Part shown: in pieces, positions 26,900 through 35,484 of the stretch | Layout: the number at the start of each line of letters is the position of its first letter | How positions within the stretch are numbered: the first letter of the stretch is position 1 | Assembly: GCA_963761425.1 (NCBI GenBank) | Contig: CAVXGQ010000005.1 | Span: 620,001-684,000, forward strand | Length of the DNA: 64,000 nucleotides | Reading direction: 5' to 3' | Source of the DNA: Bog-793 sp963761425 | GTDB lineage: Bacteria > Actinomycetota > Acidimicrobiia > Acidimicrobiales > Bog-793 | Notes under the pieces: generated by a model | Database searches by the model: none | The model's input: the letters and a program-made list of their open reading frames with translations, nothing else | What the model was told of the DNA's origin: nothing | Program-made: the position numbers and the translations under genes

Positions 26900-27678
26900 G
26901 GTCCCGCCAACTTCCCAAGCTCGTCAATCAAGGCAACGGCGAAAGTGCCCAGTCCCGGTTTGCCGCACGCCGCGCGCTCACCGGCGAACTTGAACACCGC
27001 AGAAGCCGCAGACGTGGCGAACAGCACATCATTCTCGATCGCCACAAATGCCGCGACCAGCGCCCCCAACGCGCATCCGGTCCCCGTGACCCGCGTCAGC
27101 AGGACGCTTCCTCCCGGGATCTCAACGACCTCGGTGCCGTCAGTCACGTAGTCGACCTCACCGCTGGTGGCGACCACGCAGTCCCGTGCCCGAGCAAGGA
27201 TTTTCGCGGCATCAAGTGCCTCTTCGGACCGAGCAAGCGAGTCGACACCTCGGCCGGCGACCTCCGCGCCCGCCAGGCTCATCACCTCCGACGCGTTGCC
27301 GCGCACCACCGCTGGGTGCAGCTCGAGCAACTCCGCGGCGAAGGCGGTGCGATGGGCGAGCGCGCCCACCCCAACCGGGTCGAGCACCCAAGGCCGGCGC
27401 TGCTTGTCCGCCGAGGCAGCCGCGGCGCGCATCGCCACCTCGCGTTCCGCCGACAACGTCCCCAGATTCACGAGGACGGCCGCGGCCGCGGTCGTGAAGG
27501 CCCCCGACTCCTGGGCGTTCTCGACCATCGCCGGCGATGCTCCAACCGCGAGAAGCACGTTGGCCGTGAACTGGGCCACGACGATGTTCGTCAGACAGTG
27601 GATCAGCGGTTGCTGCTCGCGCACTTCGCGCAAGGCAGCCGGCACGCGACGATCGCTCCAGGTCAGCTCGGTAGGCAT
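26887..27678 (-). CDS. thiM: Hydroxyethylthiazole kinase
   Basis: Phosphorylates 4-methyl-5-hydroxyethylthiazole for thiamine salvage. Ribokinase-like fold with PLIHCLTNIVVAQFTANVLLA, the substrate loop SPAMVENAQES, VLDPVGVGA, VVRGNASEV and the anion-hole motif TRVTGTGCALGALVA containing the catalytic-site cysteine. The ATG at 27678 is chosen because it gives the family's usual 263 residues; a longer open frame upstream runs through the riboswitch and is not coding. First gene of thiM-thiE. Confidence 0.95.
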   Translation of the reverse strand: MPTELTWSDRRVPAALREVREQQPLIHCLTNIVVAQFTANVLLAVGASPAMVENAQESGAFTTAAAAVLVNLGTLSAEREVAMRAAAASADKQRRPWVLDPVGVGALAHRTAFAAELLELHPAVVRGNASEVMSLAGAEVAGRGVDSLARSEEALDAAKILARARDCVVATSGEVDYVTDGTEVVEIPGGSVLLTRVTGTGCALGALVAAFVAIENDVLFATSAASAVFKFAGERAACGKPGLGTFAVALIDELGKLAGPWTK

Positions 27679-27684
27679 CGATGA

Positions 27685-27795
27685 CGTCCCTCCGCCCGTA
27701 CGAACGAGATCGGGTTCGACGGATGTCTCTTCGCCCGTCGGTGGCGGGCGCCCTGCGTCGCTCGGAAGCCTAACGGTGGCCCCAGACTGCGACAC
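27685..27795 (-). promoter_or_regulatory. TPP (THI-box) riboswitch upstream of thiM
   Basis: Reading the minus strand toward thiM, the 3' half matches the thiamine-pyrophosphate aptamer closely: GAGACATCCGTCGAACCCGA, then CTCG, loop TTCGTA, CGGG, then CGGAGGGA. This parallels the consensus UGAGA..ACCUGAU-CUGG-AUAAUG-CCAG-CGUAGGGA, with the P4/P5 stem kept by paired changes. A GGGG near 27779-27783 is the likely 5' P2 strand; its P3 insert is longer than in E. coli. The aptamer ends about 10 bases before the thiM start, which suggests control of translation initiation. Confidence 0.75.
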
Positions 27796-28004
27796 ATTCG
27801 AGGCGCGCAACTCTGGTCGACCACGCCAACGTGGGCTGGCCCGCCATGCTCGGGGCGGAAGCCCTGCTTGGCAGCCCACCAGCACCGCGCGCGCTGGCCT
27901 CGCCCGGAGAAGCGGCACCTCACCGGGGTGCCGGCCAGTGACGGACCAGTCATTACCAGGGAGGATGTCACCCGAGGGCGCGAGACCGCGAGACACATCT
28001 ATTA

Positions 28005-28017
28005 TGAGTAACACTCA
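28005..28017. promoter_or_regulatory. Palindrome TGAGT-AAC-ACTCA upstream of marR, candidate operator
   Basis: A perfect 5+3+5 inverted repeat in the only AT-rich patch between thiM and marR, about 30 bases before the marR start. MarR proteins usually bind such dyads over their own promoters, so autoregulation of the marR-exporter operon is likely. Confidence 0.45.
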
Positions 28018-28046
28018 GGGTTATTTCAACGAGGTACCCGATTTCG

Positions 28047-28577
28047 ATGACAGATTCGGCGGCGCCCGACCACCAGCCGGGGATCGGTGGCGATGAGGTC
28101 GCGACGCAGATCGGCGAAACCTTGGCGCGCATCTCGCGACGTCTACGGAGGATCTCAGCGCAACATCTGGCGCCTTTCGGCCTGACGGACGGTCAGGCAC
28201 GTGCCCTGCGGATGGTCGGACGGGCCCGGTCACCGCTTTGCATGTCGGAGATCGCCCGGCGTATTGAGATCGTCCCCCGTTCGGCGACCACCCTCATCGA
28301 AGGGCTCGAAGCCAAAGGACTCGTCGTGCGAGAGATCGACGTCCTCGATCGCCGCTCGATCCTCGTGCGCCTGACCGTCGCGGGAGCCCAGCTCTACCAG
28401 GAGATCGGTCGAGCCCGGGACAAGGCCGCCGTGGAGTTGTTCAGCCACCTGGAGCACGCTGATCAGCTGGCGCTCCTCGCGCTGCTCGACTCCGTCGACA
28501 CCACGGGCCATCCCGGGAGCGCACCTCTGTCACCCGACCCCGCCGGTCCTGCCCCCAACGAGGAGCCACATCGATGA
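28047..28577 (+). CDS. MarR-family transcriptional regulator
   Basis: Winged helix-turn-helix regulator, probably a ligand-responsive repressor of the adjacent exporter. After a variable N-terminus, ISAQHLAPFGLTDGQARALRMV leads into the DNA-binding region PLCMSEIARRIEIVPRSATTLIEGLEAKGLVVREIDVLDRRSILVRLT, where DRRS and the preceding recognition helix are hallmark features. Helices for dimerisation follow. Its stop overlaps the ATG of the ABC exporter by 4 nt, so the pair is one translational unit. Confidence 0.9.
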   Translation: MTDSAAPDHQPGIGGDEVATQIGETLARISRRLRRISAQHLAPFGLTDGQARALRMVGRARSPLCMSEIARRIEIVPRSATTLIEGLEAKGLVVREIDVLDRRSILVRLTVAGAQLYQEIGRARDKAAVELFSHLEHADQLALLALLDSVDTTGHPGSAPLSPDPAGPAPNEEPHR

Positions 28578-30565
28578 TGCGCGGCGGCGGGGCTATCGGC
28601 CTCGGGGGAGGACGGGGCTTCGGCGGTTCGATGCGCTCGCTTACCCAGGACCGCTCCGTCATCACCAGCCAGGTCCCGAAAGGGACGGCACGGCGCATCC
28701 TCCGCTGCCTCGCGCCGTACAAGGTCAAGCTCTCCATCTTCTTCTTGCTGACCATCGTCGACTCGTCGATCGGGGTGACGGTGCCGCTCATCTACCGAGC
28801 GATCATCGACACCGGGATCGGGCACCGAGACATCCGACTGATCGTCATCCTGGCGTTGGTGATCGGCGGCCTCGCCGTCGTCGACGCCGGGCTTTCCCTC
28901 GGCGAACAGCTCTGCTCGTCGCAGGTGGGCCAAGGCCTCATCTACGACCTGCGAACGCGGGTCTACGCGCACGTACAACGAATGTCGCTCGCCTTCTTCA
29001 CCCGCACCCAGACCGGCGCTCTGGTAAGTCGTCTGAATAACGACGTGCTGGGTGCGCAGCAGGCGACGACGGACATTTTGTCCTCGGTCGTCGGCAACCT
29101 GCTCAGCGTCGTCATGGTGCTAACGACGATGCTCATCCTCTCCTGGCAGATCACCCTGGTCGCCCTGGCCCTTTTGCCGGCGTTCGCGATTCCGGCGCGC
29201 TACATGGGACGCCGGCTCGGGATGATCACCCGAGAGGGCTACGTGCTCGCGGCCGACATGAACTCGACCATGGCGGAACGCTTCAACGTGGCCGGGGCGC
29301 TCCTCGTCAAGCTTTTCGGGCGTCCAGAGGAGGAAGAGGAACTCTTCTCCGGACGGGCGGGGCGTGTACGCGATATCGCCGTATTGCAGGCGATCTACGC
29401 CCGGGTGTTCTTCATCTCCCTAACCGTGACGGCGGCCCTCGCCACCGCCCTCGTCTACGGCTGGGGTGGCTCGATGGTGGTCCACGGGATCCTCGAACTC
29501 GGCACCCTGGTCGCCATGACCGCATACCTGAACCGCCTCTACGGGCCCCTCACCCAGCTGTCGAACGTCAACGTCGACGTGATGACCGCGCTCGTCTCCT
29601 TCGACCGCGTCTTTGAGGTGCTCGACCTCGCGCCGATGATCAGCGAACGCGAAGGCGCGGCCTCGCTGTCACCCGGACCGGCGACCATCGAGTTCGACCA
29701 CGTCGACTTCAGCTATCCGAGTGCCAACGAGGTTTCCCTCGCTTCGCTCGAGTCGGTCGCCGTGCTCGAGACGGTTGCGCCTCAACGGGTGCTCTTCGAC
29801 ATCACGTTCCGCGCCGAGCCAGGCCAGCTGGTCGCGTTGATCGGTCCGTCCGGCGCCGGCAAGACCACGATCACCCACCTAGTGGCCCGTCTCTACGACG
29901 TGTGCGGCGGGTCCGTGCGGATCAACGGCCTTGACCTACGCGACGTGACGCTTGATTCCCTGCGGGCGAGAGTCGGGATGGTGACCCAGGACGCCCACAT
30001 GTTCCACGACACCATCCGCGCGAATCTCCTCTATGCGAAGCCCGATGCGACCGAAGCGGAGCTGCGCGCCGCGCTCGCCGGTGCCCAGATCCTTTCCCTC
30101 GTGGAGAGCCTGCCAGAGGGTCTGGACACGCTGGTCGGCGACCGCGGGTATCGCCTCTCCGGTGGCGAGAAGCAGCGCATGGCCATCGCCCGTCTGCTCC
30201 TCAAGGCTCCCGACGTCGTCGTGCTGGACGAGGCGACGGCGCATCTCGACTCGGAGTCTGAAGCCGCGGTGCAACAGGCCCTGCGGACGGCGCTCACCGG
30301 CCGGACGTCACTCGTCATCGCCCACCGTCTCTCGACGGTACGCGACGCCGACCTGGTCCTCGTCATCGACGGCGGTCGCATCGTCGAGCGCGGCACCCAC
30401 GATCAACTCGTCGAGGCCGGGGGGCTCTACGCGGAGCTATACCGGACGCAGTTCCGCCCACAGGGCGTGTCTCCCGAGCTTGCGGAGGAGGCAGCCGACC
30501 TCTCCGATCAAGCACGGTGGCTCGCCGACCTACGGCCCGGCCGGCCTCCGCTGTGGGAGGAATGA
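28574..30565 (+). CDS. ABC exporter (ABCB/multidrug half-transporter with fused ATPase)
   Basis: Type IV ABC exporter. Residues 1-50 are Gly-rich and cytosolic; six transmembrane helices run to about 325; the nucleotide-binding domain occupies about 370-610. Motifs: Walker A GPSGAGKT (424-431), signature LSGGEKQR (528-535), Walker B VVVLDEAT (548-555), H-loop His584 in VIAHRLS. An insert of about 25 residues lies between the first NBD strand (FSYPS) and VLFDI. It acts as a dimer, exporting drugs, lipids or peptides; substrate unknown. Translational coupling to marR suggests induction by its substrate. Confidence 0.92.
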   Translation: MMRGGGAIGLGGGRGFGGSMRSLTQDRSVITSQVPKGTARRILRCLAPYKVKLSIFFLLTIVDSSIGVTVPLIYRAIIDTGIGHRDIRLIVILALVIGGLAVVDAGLSLGEQLCSSQVGQGLIYDLRTRVYAHVQRMSLAFFTRTQTGALVSRLNNDVLGAQQATTDILSSVVGNLLSVVMVLTTMLILSWQITLVALALLPAFAIPARYMGRRLGMITREGYVLAADMNSTMAERFNVAGALLVKLFGRPEEEEELFSGRAGRVRDIAVLQAIYARVFFISLTVTAALATALVYGWGGSMVVHGILELGTLVAMTAYLNRLYGPLTQLSNVNVDVMTALVSFDRVFEVLDLAPMISEREGAASLSPGPATIEFDHVDFSYPSANEVSLASLESVAVLETVAPQRVLFDITFRAEPGQLVALIGPSGAGKTTITHLVARLYDVCGGSVRINGLDLRDVTLDSLRARVGMVTQDAHMFHDTIRANLLYAKPDATEAELRAALAGAQILSLVESLPEGLDTLVGDRGYRLSGGEKQRMAIARLLLKAPDVVVLDEATAHLDSESEAAVQQALRTALTGRTSLVIAHRLSTVRDADLVLVIDGGRIVERGTHDQLVEAGGLYAELYRTQFRPQGVSPELAEEAADLSDQARWLADLRPGRPPLWEE

Positions 30566-30735
30566 ACGGGGCGACGTCACCGTGACCGACCTCGCAACCC
30601 AGGTCAGGGAATGCGGCGCCGAAATGCGTGTTGAAAGGATCGGCCTCGAGGTGCGACGCCAGCCGGACCCTTCCGGTTTGGGCCGTCGCCCCGAGGTCGT
30701 CACGGAGCGCATCGCGCTCTCTAGGGGGGAGGGAA

Positions 30736-31362
30736 ATGGCGCCTCGCATACAGAGGTGGTTGGGGGTACTCGGTCTCGTCTTCGTCGCGTTGGTGGTCGC
30801 CTCGGTCCTCCTGACGGGGAACTCGCCGGGCAGTCACGCCAGTGCCGCCAGCGTGATCAGCTACTTCCACAAGAACACGACCCAGGTCGAGGTGAGTGCG
30901 TACCTCACCGAGGTCGCGGTCTTCGTCGGTCTGTTCTACTTCTGGCTCCTGCGGGACTACATCGCCGCGGTCGCCAACAAGGCGCTCGCGACGATCGGCT
31001 TCGCCGGGGCGGCGCTGTTCGGCGCGGCGGGGACGGCGAGCGCGGGACTCGACTGGTCTTCCGCTGACGCGGTCGGACATGTCGCCCCCTCGGTCATGCA
31101 GAGCCTGAACGTGCTGAGCAATGACGTCTCGAACTTCCTGCTCGGTGCGGGGCTAGGCGTCCTGCTGGTCGCGACCGGTCTTGCGGTGATTGGCAGCCGG
31201 GGCCCGCTGCCGGTCTGGCTGGCCTGGATCGGAATCGTCTTTGGGGTCGCCGCACTGGTGCAATCCTGGATCGGGCTCCTCGCCGTCGGGGTGTGGCTCC
31301 TTATCACGAACATCGTGCTCCTCGTTCACACCCCTAAGGCCGCACCTCTTCCGGCCACCTGA
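30736..31362 (+). CDS. Polytopic membrane protein of unknown function
   Basis: Not recognised. About 208 residues with roughly six hydrophobic helices: WLGVLGLVFVALVVASVLL, YLTEVAVFVGLFYFWLL, ALATIGFAGAALFGAAG, NFLLGAGLGVLLVATGL, WLAWIGIVFGVAALVQ and GLLAVGVWLLITNIVLLV. ATG 30736 is chosen because a strong purine-rich box (GGGGGAGGG, 30725-30733) lies just before it; the open frame extends further upstream without support. It stands alone after the exporter operon and may be transcribed with it. Confidence 0.7.
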   Translation: MAPRIQRWLGVLGLVFVALVVASVLLTGNSPGSHASAASVISYFHKNTTQVEVSAYLTEVAVFVGLFYFWLLRDYIAAVANKALATIGFAGAALFGAAGTASAGLDWSSADAVGHVAPSVMQSLNVLSNDVSNFLLGAGLGVLLVATGLAVIGSRGPLPVWLAWIGIVFGVAALVQSWIGLLAVGVWLLITNIVLLVHTPKAAPLPAT

Positions 31363-31504
31363 ACCCGGCACCTCGGGGCGGCTTTCGGTCCTAGGGGGTC
31401 ACGGTCCGGCATCCGCCGGAATCGAAGTTCACGCGCGCCGACAAGGCGAGGGCTAAGCCGCGAAGGCGTATCTGGCGCGTCGTTAGATGGTCGTCCCGGC
31501 GACA

Positions 31505-31542
31505 GGACGGGCGGGCTCGTCCGCGTCCGGTCCCTGGGGACC
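31505..31542. terminator. Two adjacent GC-rich hairpins, candidate terminator
   Basis: GGACG (31505-31509) pairs with CGTCC (31518-31522), and GGTCCCTGGGGACC (31529-31542) is a near-perfect hairpin. They sit in the 413-base gap between the membrane-protein gene and riboflavin synthase, which otherwise contains no recognisable gene. No U-run follows, as is common in actinobacteria, so function is a guess. I looked for an FMN riboswitch in this gap and did not find one. Confidence 0.3.
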
Positions 31543-31775
31543 CCGACGCACCGAGCCGGCGGAGCCCGCCCCGGGGCGCTCACGGCGCTGCATCCCGGCC
31601 GGCAGGAGCGACAGCCCCCTTGACCTCGGGCTCCAGCCCCGGGACCGCTCAGGCTGACGGGTAATCTTCGGCTGCCTGCCTTGCACCGCCGAGGGTCTGA
31701 CGCGGCTGTCCTGGCGCGGCCACCGGCGAGAGGGCGGCGCCATCTCCGGTGGGCGAGGCGGTCGCAAGGAGGGCC

Positions 31776-32354
31776 ATGTTCTCGGGGATCGTCGAAGAGC
31801 TGGGCAGCCTGGACCGAGCCGCCGCCGGACGCTACCGCTTCCGGTCCTCGTTGGTCGCTGCTGACCTCGGGATCGGAGACTCCGTCGCAGTGAACGGGAC
31901 GTGCCTCACGGTCGTCGATCGGGGAGCGGACTGGCTGGAGGCCGACTTATCGGCCGAGACCCTGGCGAGGACCTCCTTGGGGAGTCTCCGCGTCGGCGAA
32001 CCCGTGAACCTCGAGCGGCCCTTGCGTCTCGACGACCGCCTCTCGGGCCACCTCGTACTGGGTCACATCGACGCCATCGGCGAAGTCCTCGCCAAGGCAC
32101 CCGATCTCCGGGTGAGGATCCCGCGCGACCTCATGCGCTACTGCGTCGAGAAGGGATCCATCGCCGTCGACGGCGTCAGCCTCACCATCTTTGACCTGCA
32201 CGAGGACAGCTTCTCGGCCGCGATCATCCCGTACACCGAGGAGCACACGACCCTCGGAATCCGATCTCCGGGAGATCCCGTCAACATCGAAGTCGACGTC
32301 ATCGCCAAACAGATCGAGAAGCTGCTGACGCCCTACCTCGCTCGCCGGTCATGA
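31776..32354 (+). CDS. ribE: Riboflavin synthase (alpha chain)
   Basis: Dismutates two 6,7-dimethyl-8-ribityllumazine molecules to riboflavin. It has two lumazine-binding repeats: MFSGIVEELG with VNGTCLTVVD in the first, and GHLVLGHIDAIGEV with YCVEKGSIAVDGVSLTIF in the second. The N-terminal MFSGIV is invariant in the family, which together with AAGGAGGG at 31766-31773 fixes ATG 31776 as start. The stop overlaps the ATG of the ABC ATPase gene by 4 nt, linking it to the importer genes. No other rib genes lie in the window. Confidence 0.95.
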   Translation: MFSGIVEELGSLDRAAAGRYRFRSSLVAADLGIGDSVAVNGTCLTVVDRGADWLEADLSAETLARTSLGSLRVGEPVNLERPLRLDDRLSGHLVLGHIDAIGEVLAKAPDLRVRIPRDLMRYCVEKGSIAVDGVSLTIFDLHEDSFSAAIIPYTEEHTTLGIRSPGDPVNIEVDVIAKQIEKLLTPYLARRS

Positions 32355-33232
32355 CACCCCGCCGCGATCGAGGTTCCACCGTGGGCGGAACCCCCGCGAT
32401 CCCCAGTGGAGAACCCGCGGGCGGAACGATCGTCCTCGACCACGTGCATAAGCACTTCTTTCACGACGGGAGGCCGATTGTCGCCCTACGTGACGTGAGC
32501 CTCTCGGTCGCGGCCGGCGAGTTCGTGAGCGTCATCGGACCGAGCGGCTGTGGCAAATCGACCCTCCTGCGGATCATCGGCGGATTGATCGCGCCGGATG
32601 CCGGGAGCGTCCGGATCGACGACGCCACCCCCGACGAAGCCCGGGCCGCGAAACGCTTCGGTCTGGTGCCCCAGACCCCGGCCCTCCTCCCGTGGCGATC
32701 GGTCGCCGGCAACGTCACCTTGCTGCGCGACGTCGGACGTCTGCCGTGGCGGCGGCGCTCCGAGCTCGACACCGCCGCGACAGGCGATCCGGGCCGGGAC
32801 CCGAAGGCCCTGCTGGAGCAAGTGGGGCTGGCCCCGTTCGCCAGGTCTCTCCCCAAGGAGCTCTCCGGCGGCATGCAGCAACGCGTGAGTCTGGTGCGAG
32901 CCTTCGCCCTCGGAGCGCTCATCCTTCTCATGGACGAGCCCTTCGCCGCCCTCGATGAGATCACCCGGGACGCGATGCGGTACCAGCTCCTCGAGGTCTG
33001 GGGTCGGACGAGGACCACCGTCGTCTTCGTTACCCACTCCATCGCGGAAGCCGTCGTGTTGTCGGATCGGGTGTTCACGATGGCCGCCCGGCCCGGCCGG
33101 GTGGCCTCCATCGAACAGATCACGCTCGCGCGCCCGCGCACCGAGGACATGGAGGACTCCGACGAGTTCGCCTTTCACGCCCATCGCGTCCGCACCTCCC
33201 TGCGGGCCAGCTGGGAAGGGCAGCAGTCGTGA
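32351..33232 (+). CDS. ABC importer ATPase, nitrate/taurine/pyrimidine-precursor type
   Basis: ATP-binding subunit of an SsuB/TauB/ThiZ-like importer. Motifs: Walker A IGPSGCGKSTLL, Q-loop region LVPQTPALLPWRSV, signature LSGGMQQRVSL, Walker B LILLMDEPFAALDE, and VTHSIAEAV with the switch histidine. An N-terminal extension of about 28 residues precedes the domain. It overlaps ribE upstream and the permease gene downstream by 4 nt each. Position next to ribE suggests uptake of a flavin, a flavin precursor or a similar vitamin; classic family substrates (sulphonates, HMP) remain possible. Confidence 0.9.
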   Translation: MTPRRDRGSTVGGTPAIPSGEPAGGTIVLDHVHKHFFHDGRPIVALRDVSLSVAAGEFVSVIGPSGCGKSTLLRIIGGLIAPDAGSVRIDDATPDEARAAKRFGLVPQTPALLPWRSVAGNVTLLRDVGRLPWRRRSELDTAATGDPGRDPKALLEQVGLAPFARSLPKELSGGMQQRVSLVRAFALGALILLMDEPFAALDEITRDAMRYQLLEVWGRTRTTVVFVTHSIAEAVVLSDRVFTMAARPGRVASIEQITLARPRTEDMEDSDEFAFHAHRVRTSLRASWEGQQS

Positions 33233-34089
33233 ACGGCACCGGTGAGCGACCGGAAATGAACCCCGAAGGAGAAGGGATGGCCGTCGATCTCTCCGATATG
33301 CGGCCACCAACGATCGGGTGGCCGCGACGGGTCGTGCGCAGCGTCGTCCCGGGGATCGTCGCCTTCATCATCCTTTTCGGTGGCTGGGAGCTCGGGGTGC
33401 GCGTCACCCACATCCCCGCCACCGAGCTCGTCGCCCCGTCATCCATCTTCCGGGAGCTCTGGCGGGACCCCGGCTTTTTCGCCAGCAACGCCTGGGTCAC
33501 CATTCAGGAAGCGTTCTGGGGCTTCCTCGTCGCCTTCGCCGTCGCCATCACCGCCGCGGTCGCGGTGGTGCACTCCCGGGTGATGGACCGTGCCCTCACC
33601 CCGATCGTCGTCATGCTTCAGGTGACCCCGATCCTCGCCCTCGCCCCACCCCTCGTCGTCTGGCTCGGTTTCGGGCCCCAGCCCAAGATCGTCATGGCGG
33701 CGCTCATCACGTTCGTCCCGCTGTTCACCAACGCCACGGTGGGGTTTCGGGCGATCGACTCGGCCACCTTCGAGGTCATGCGCTCGGTCAACGCCAGCAA
33801 GCCGGAGATCTTCGCCCGCCTGCGGGTCCCGCACAGCCTCCCGTACCTGCTCGCCGCGACCCGGGTATGCGTCGGTCTCGCCCTTATCGGCGCGGTCGTC
33901 GCCGAGTTCTTCGACTCCTCGGCCGGGCTCGGCTGGATCATGGCCAATGCCCAGGCCTACAACGAGGCCAGCGTGGTGTGGGCGGCGATCTTCGTCCTCA
34001 TCTTCATCGGCGTCGTGCTGGTCGGCAGCGTCACGCTGATCCACCATCGGCTGCTGCGTTGGGCGGAGGTCGACTCGGCCAATCTCTAG
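33229..34089 (+). CDS. ABC importer permease (BPD inner-membrane component)
   Basis: Transmembrane subunit paired with the preceding ATPase. About six helices beginning VVPGIVAFIILFGGWEL; the cytoplasmic EAA-type coupling loop is VMRSVNASKPEIFARLRVPHSLPYLLAA, where the ATPase docks. Its start overlaps the ATPase stop by 4 nt (GTGA). An alternative internal ATG exists (MAVDLSDM), preceded by GAAGGAGAAGGG, and may be the true start; the length would still be normal. Confidence 0.9.
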   Translation: MNGTGERPEMNPEGEGMAVDLSDMRPPTIGWPRRVVRSVVPGIVAFIILFGGWELGVRVTHIPATELVAPSSIFRELWRDPGFFASNAWVTIQEAFWGFLVAFAVAITAAVAVVHSRVMDRALTPIVVMLQVTPILALAPPLVVWLGFGPQPKIVMAALITFVPLFTNATVGFRAIDSATFEVMRSVNASKPEIFARLRVPHSLPYLLAATRVCVGLALIGAVVAEFFDSSAGLGWIMANAQAYNEASVVWAAIFVLIFIGVVLVGSVTLIHHRLLRWAEVDSANL

Positions 34090-34153
34090 CCGGCTTGTGC
34101 AAGGCGACACCGCCTGCGACCCTGGGACCACACCGAGAGAGAGGGGCTGGTTC

Positions 34154-35305
34154 GTGGCCAGGTTGTCGGGCTACATCCGCGGCGCGTTCTCCCTGGTCAT
34201 GCTCGGTTGCTGCGCGCTCCTGGTGGTGACGGCGGCGTCGGCCGGAGCCGCGGCCCCAGCGTCGGGTCCGAGACACTCGCCGGGCCTCTCGGCCGCCACC
34301 GGCGTGACCTTCAAGGGGATCTCCCGGGCGGAATGCGCCGCGAACCGCCGAGCGGGGACCATCATCTTCGTCACCAGCTACAGCTACGCGCCAGCGGCGT
34401 CCATCGCCGACGTCGTCGTCGCGGCCCGGCGCGGCTATTTCAAGGACATGTGCCTCGACGTCGTGTTGCAGCCCGGGTTCAGCACGGACAATGTCGCTCT
34501 CGTCAGCGCCGATCGGGTGCAGATGAGCTCGCTCGGCTCCGACAGCGAGGTTCTGGCGGCTCGTGCCGAAGGCGCCAACCTGGAGGGGGTGCTCACCTAC
34601 GGTCACACCGCTATCTCCGAGCTCATCACGCCGGGCAATGTGAAAGTCACCAGTCTGAAACAGCTCGACGGCAAGACGGTCGGCATCAAGGGCGCGCTGC
34701 CCTACGAGGTCTCGGCGATGCTCGCCAAGGCCGGCGTGGACATCGCCTCGCTTAAACAGGTCCAGGTCGGTTACAACCCCGTGATCATCGACCAGGGCCG
34801 CATCATGGCCCTGCCGGTGTACAAGTCGAACGAGATCCGCCAGCTGAACGTGCTCGGCTACAAGTACAAGGTCTGGGACCCGACAAACTACGACGTCGCC
34901 GCCTCGTTCGCGGCGCTGGTGGCCAACCGGGACTTCGCGCGCGCACATCCAACCGCGGTCGCCGACTTCCTGCGCGCCGACATCGCCGGGTTCTGGTGGG
35001 CCTACAAGCACCCGAACCAAGCCGTCGCCTACTGCGAGAAGCTCGTGCCGCCGCAGCTGGGCATCACGCGCCCGGTCGGACGCTTTCGCTGGCGGGTGGA
35101 ATCCAGCATCGTCGTCCGGTACACCCCGCGCACCCAGCCGGTCGGCGCCATCGATCTCCCCCTGATCCGGGCCGAGTACGCACAGGACGTGCAGCTGCAT
35201 CTCATCCCCGCGGGCGTCAACATCCGCACCGCGTTCAACCCCACGTTCGCGGCGGAGATCTACCGCGGAACGCAGCTCATTTGGCCGAAGAAGTTCAACT
35301 CGTAA
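34154..35305 (+). CDS. NMT1/THI5-type periplasmic substrate-binding protein of the ABC importer
   Basis: Exported ligand receptor. The signal peptide covers about the first 33 residues (YIRGAFSLVMLGCCALLVVTA...SAGAAA). The cysteine in LGCCALL does not sit in a clear lipobox, so lipidation is uncertain. The mature part has IIFVTSYSYAPAASIADVVVAARRGYFKDMCLDVVL, then QMSSLGSDSEVLAARAEGAN, and LKQLDGKTVGIKGALPYEV, all characteristic of the NMT1/THI5-like fold used for pyrimidine, flavin and sulphonate ligands. GTG 34154 is chosen because GAGAGAGAGGGG precedes it. Completes a cassette with the ATPase and permease. Confidence 0.88.
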   Translation: MARLSGYIRGAFSLVMLGCCALLVVTAASAGAAAPASGPRHSPGLSAATGVTFKGISRAECAANRRAGTIIFVTSYSYAPAASIADVVVAARRGYFKDMCLDVVLQPGFSTDNVALVSADRVQMSSLGSDSEVLAARAEGANLEGVLTYGHTAISELITPGNVKVTSLKQLDGKTVGIKGALPYEVSAMLAKAGVDIASLKQVQVGYNPVIIDQGRIMALPVYKSNEIRQLNVLGYKYKVWDPTNYDVAASFAALVANRDFARAHPTAVADFLRADIAGFWWAYKHPNQAVAYCEKLVPPQLGITRPVGRFRWRVESSIVVRYTPRTQPVGAIDLPLIRAEYAQDVQLHLIPAGVNIRTAFNPTFAAEIYRGTQLIWPKKFNS

Positions 35306-35484
35306 GCGGCTTCGGCCGGTCACGACTTCACGGTCAATGCGGTTCAAGCCACGCTCTCGGGCTAGGGCGATCCTTCGCGGCGGCCGTCAGACCGGCGATC
35401 CCCACCACCTGGGACTTCCCCACCCGCTGACCGGATTCCCGGACCGGGGAGTGCTCGAACCGTCAGAATTTCTTCCGCCCACGC

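Noticed and set aside
27679..28014. N-terminal extension of thiM through the upstream region
   Set aside because: The extra 112 residues cover the TPP riboswitch and do not resemble ThiM; the family length fits the internal ATG.
31363..31775. Possible FMN riboswitch before ribE
   Set aside because: The conserved FMN aptamer blocks (AGGG..GGUGAAAUUCC and GCCGACGGU) are not present on either strand.
34031..35347. Long minus-strand frame of 438 codons
   Set aside because: Shadow of the substrate-binding protein and permease genes; composition is Arg/Asp/Gly-rich without family motifs.
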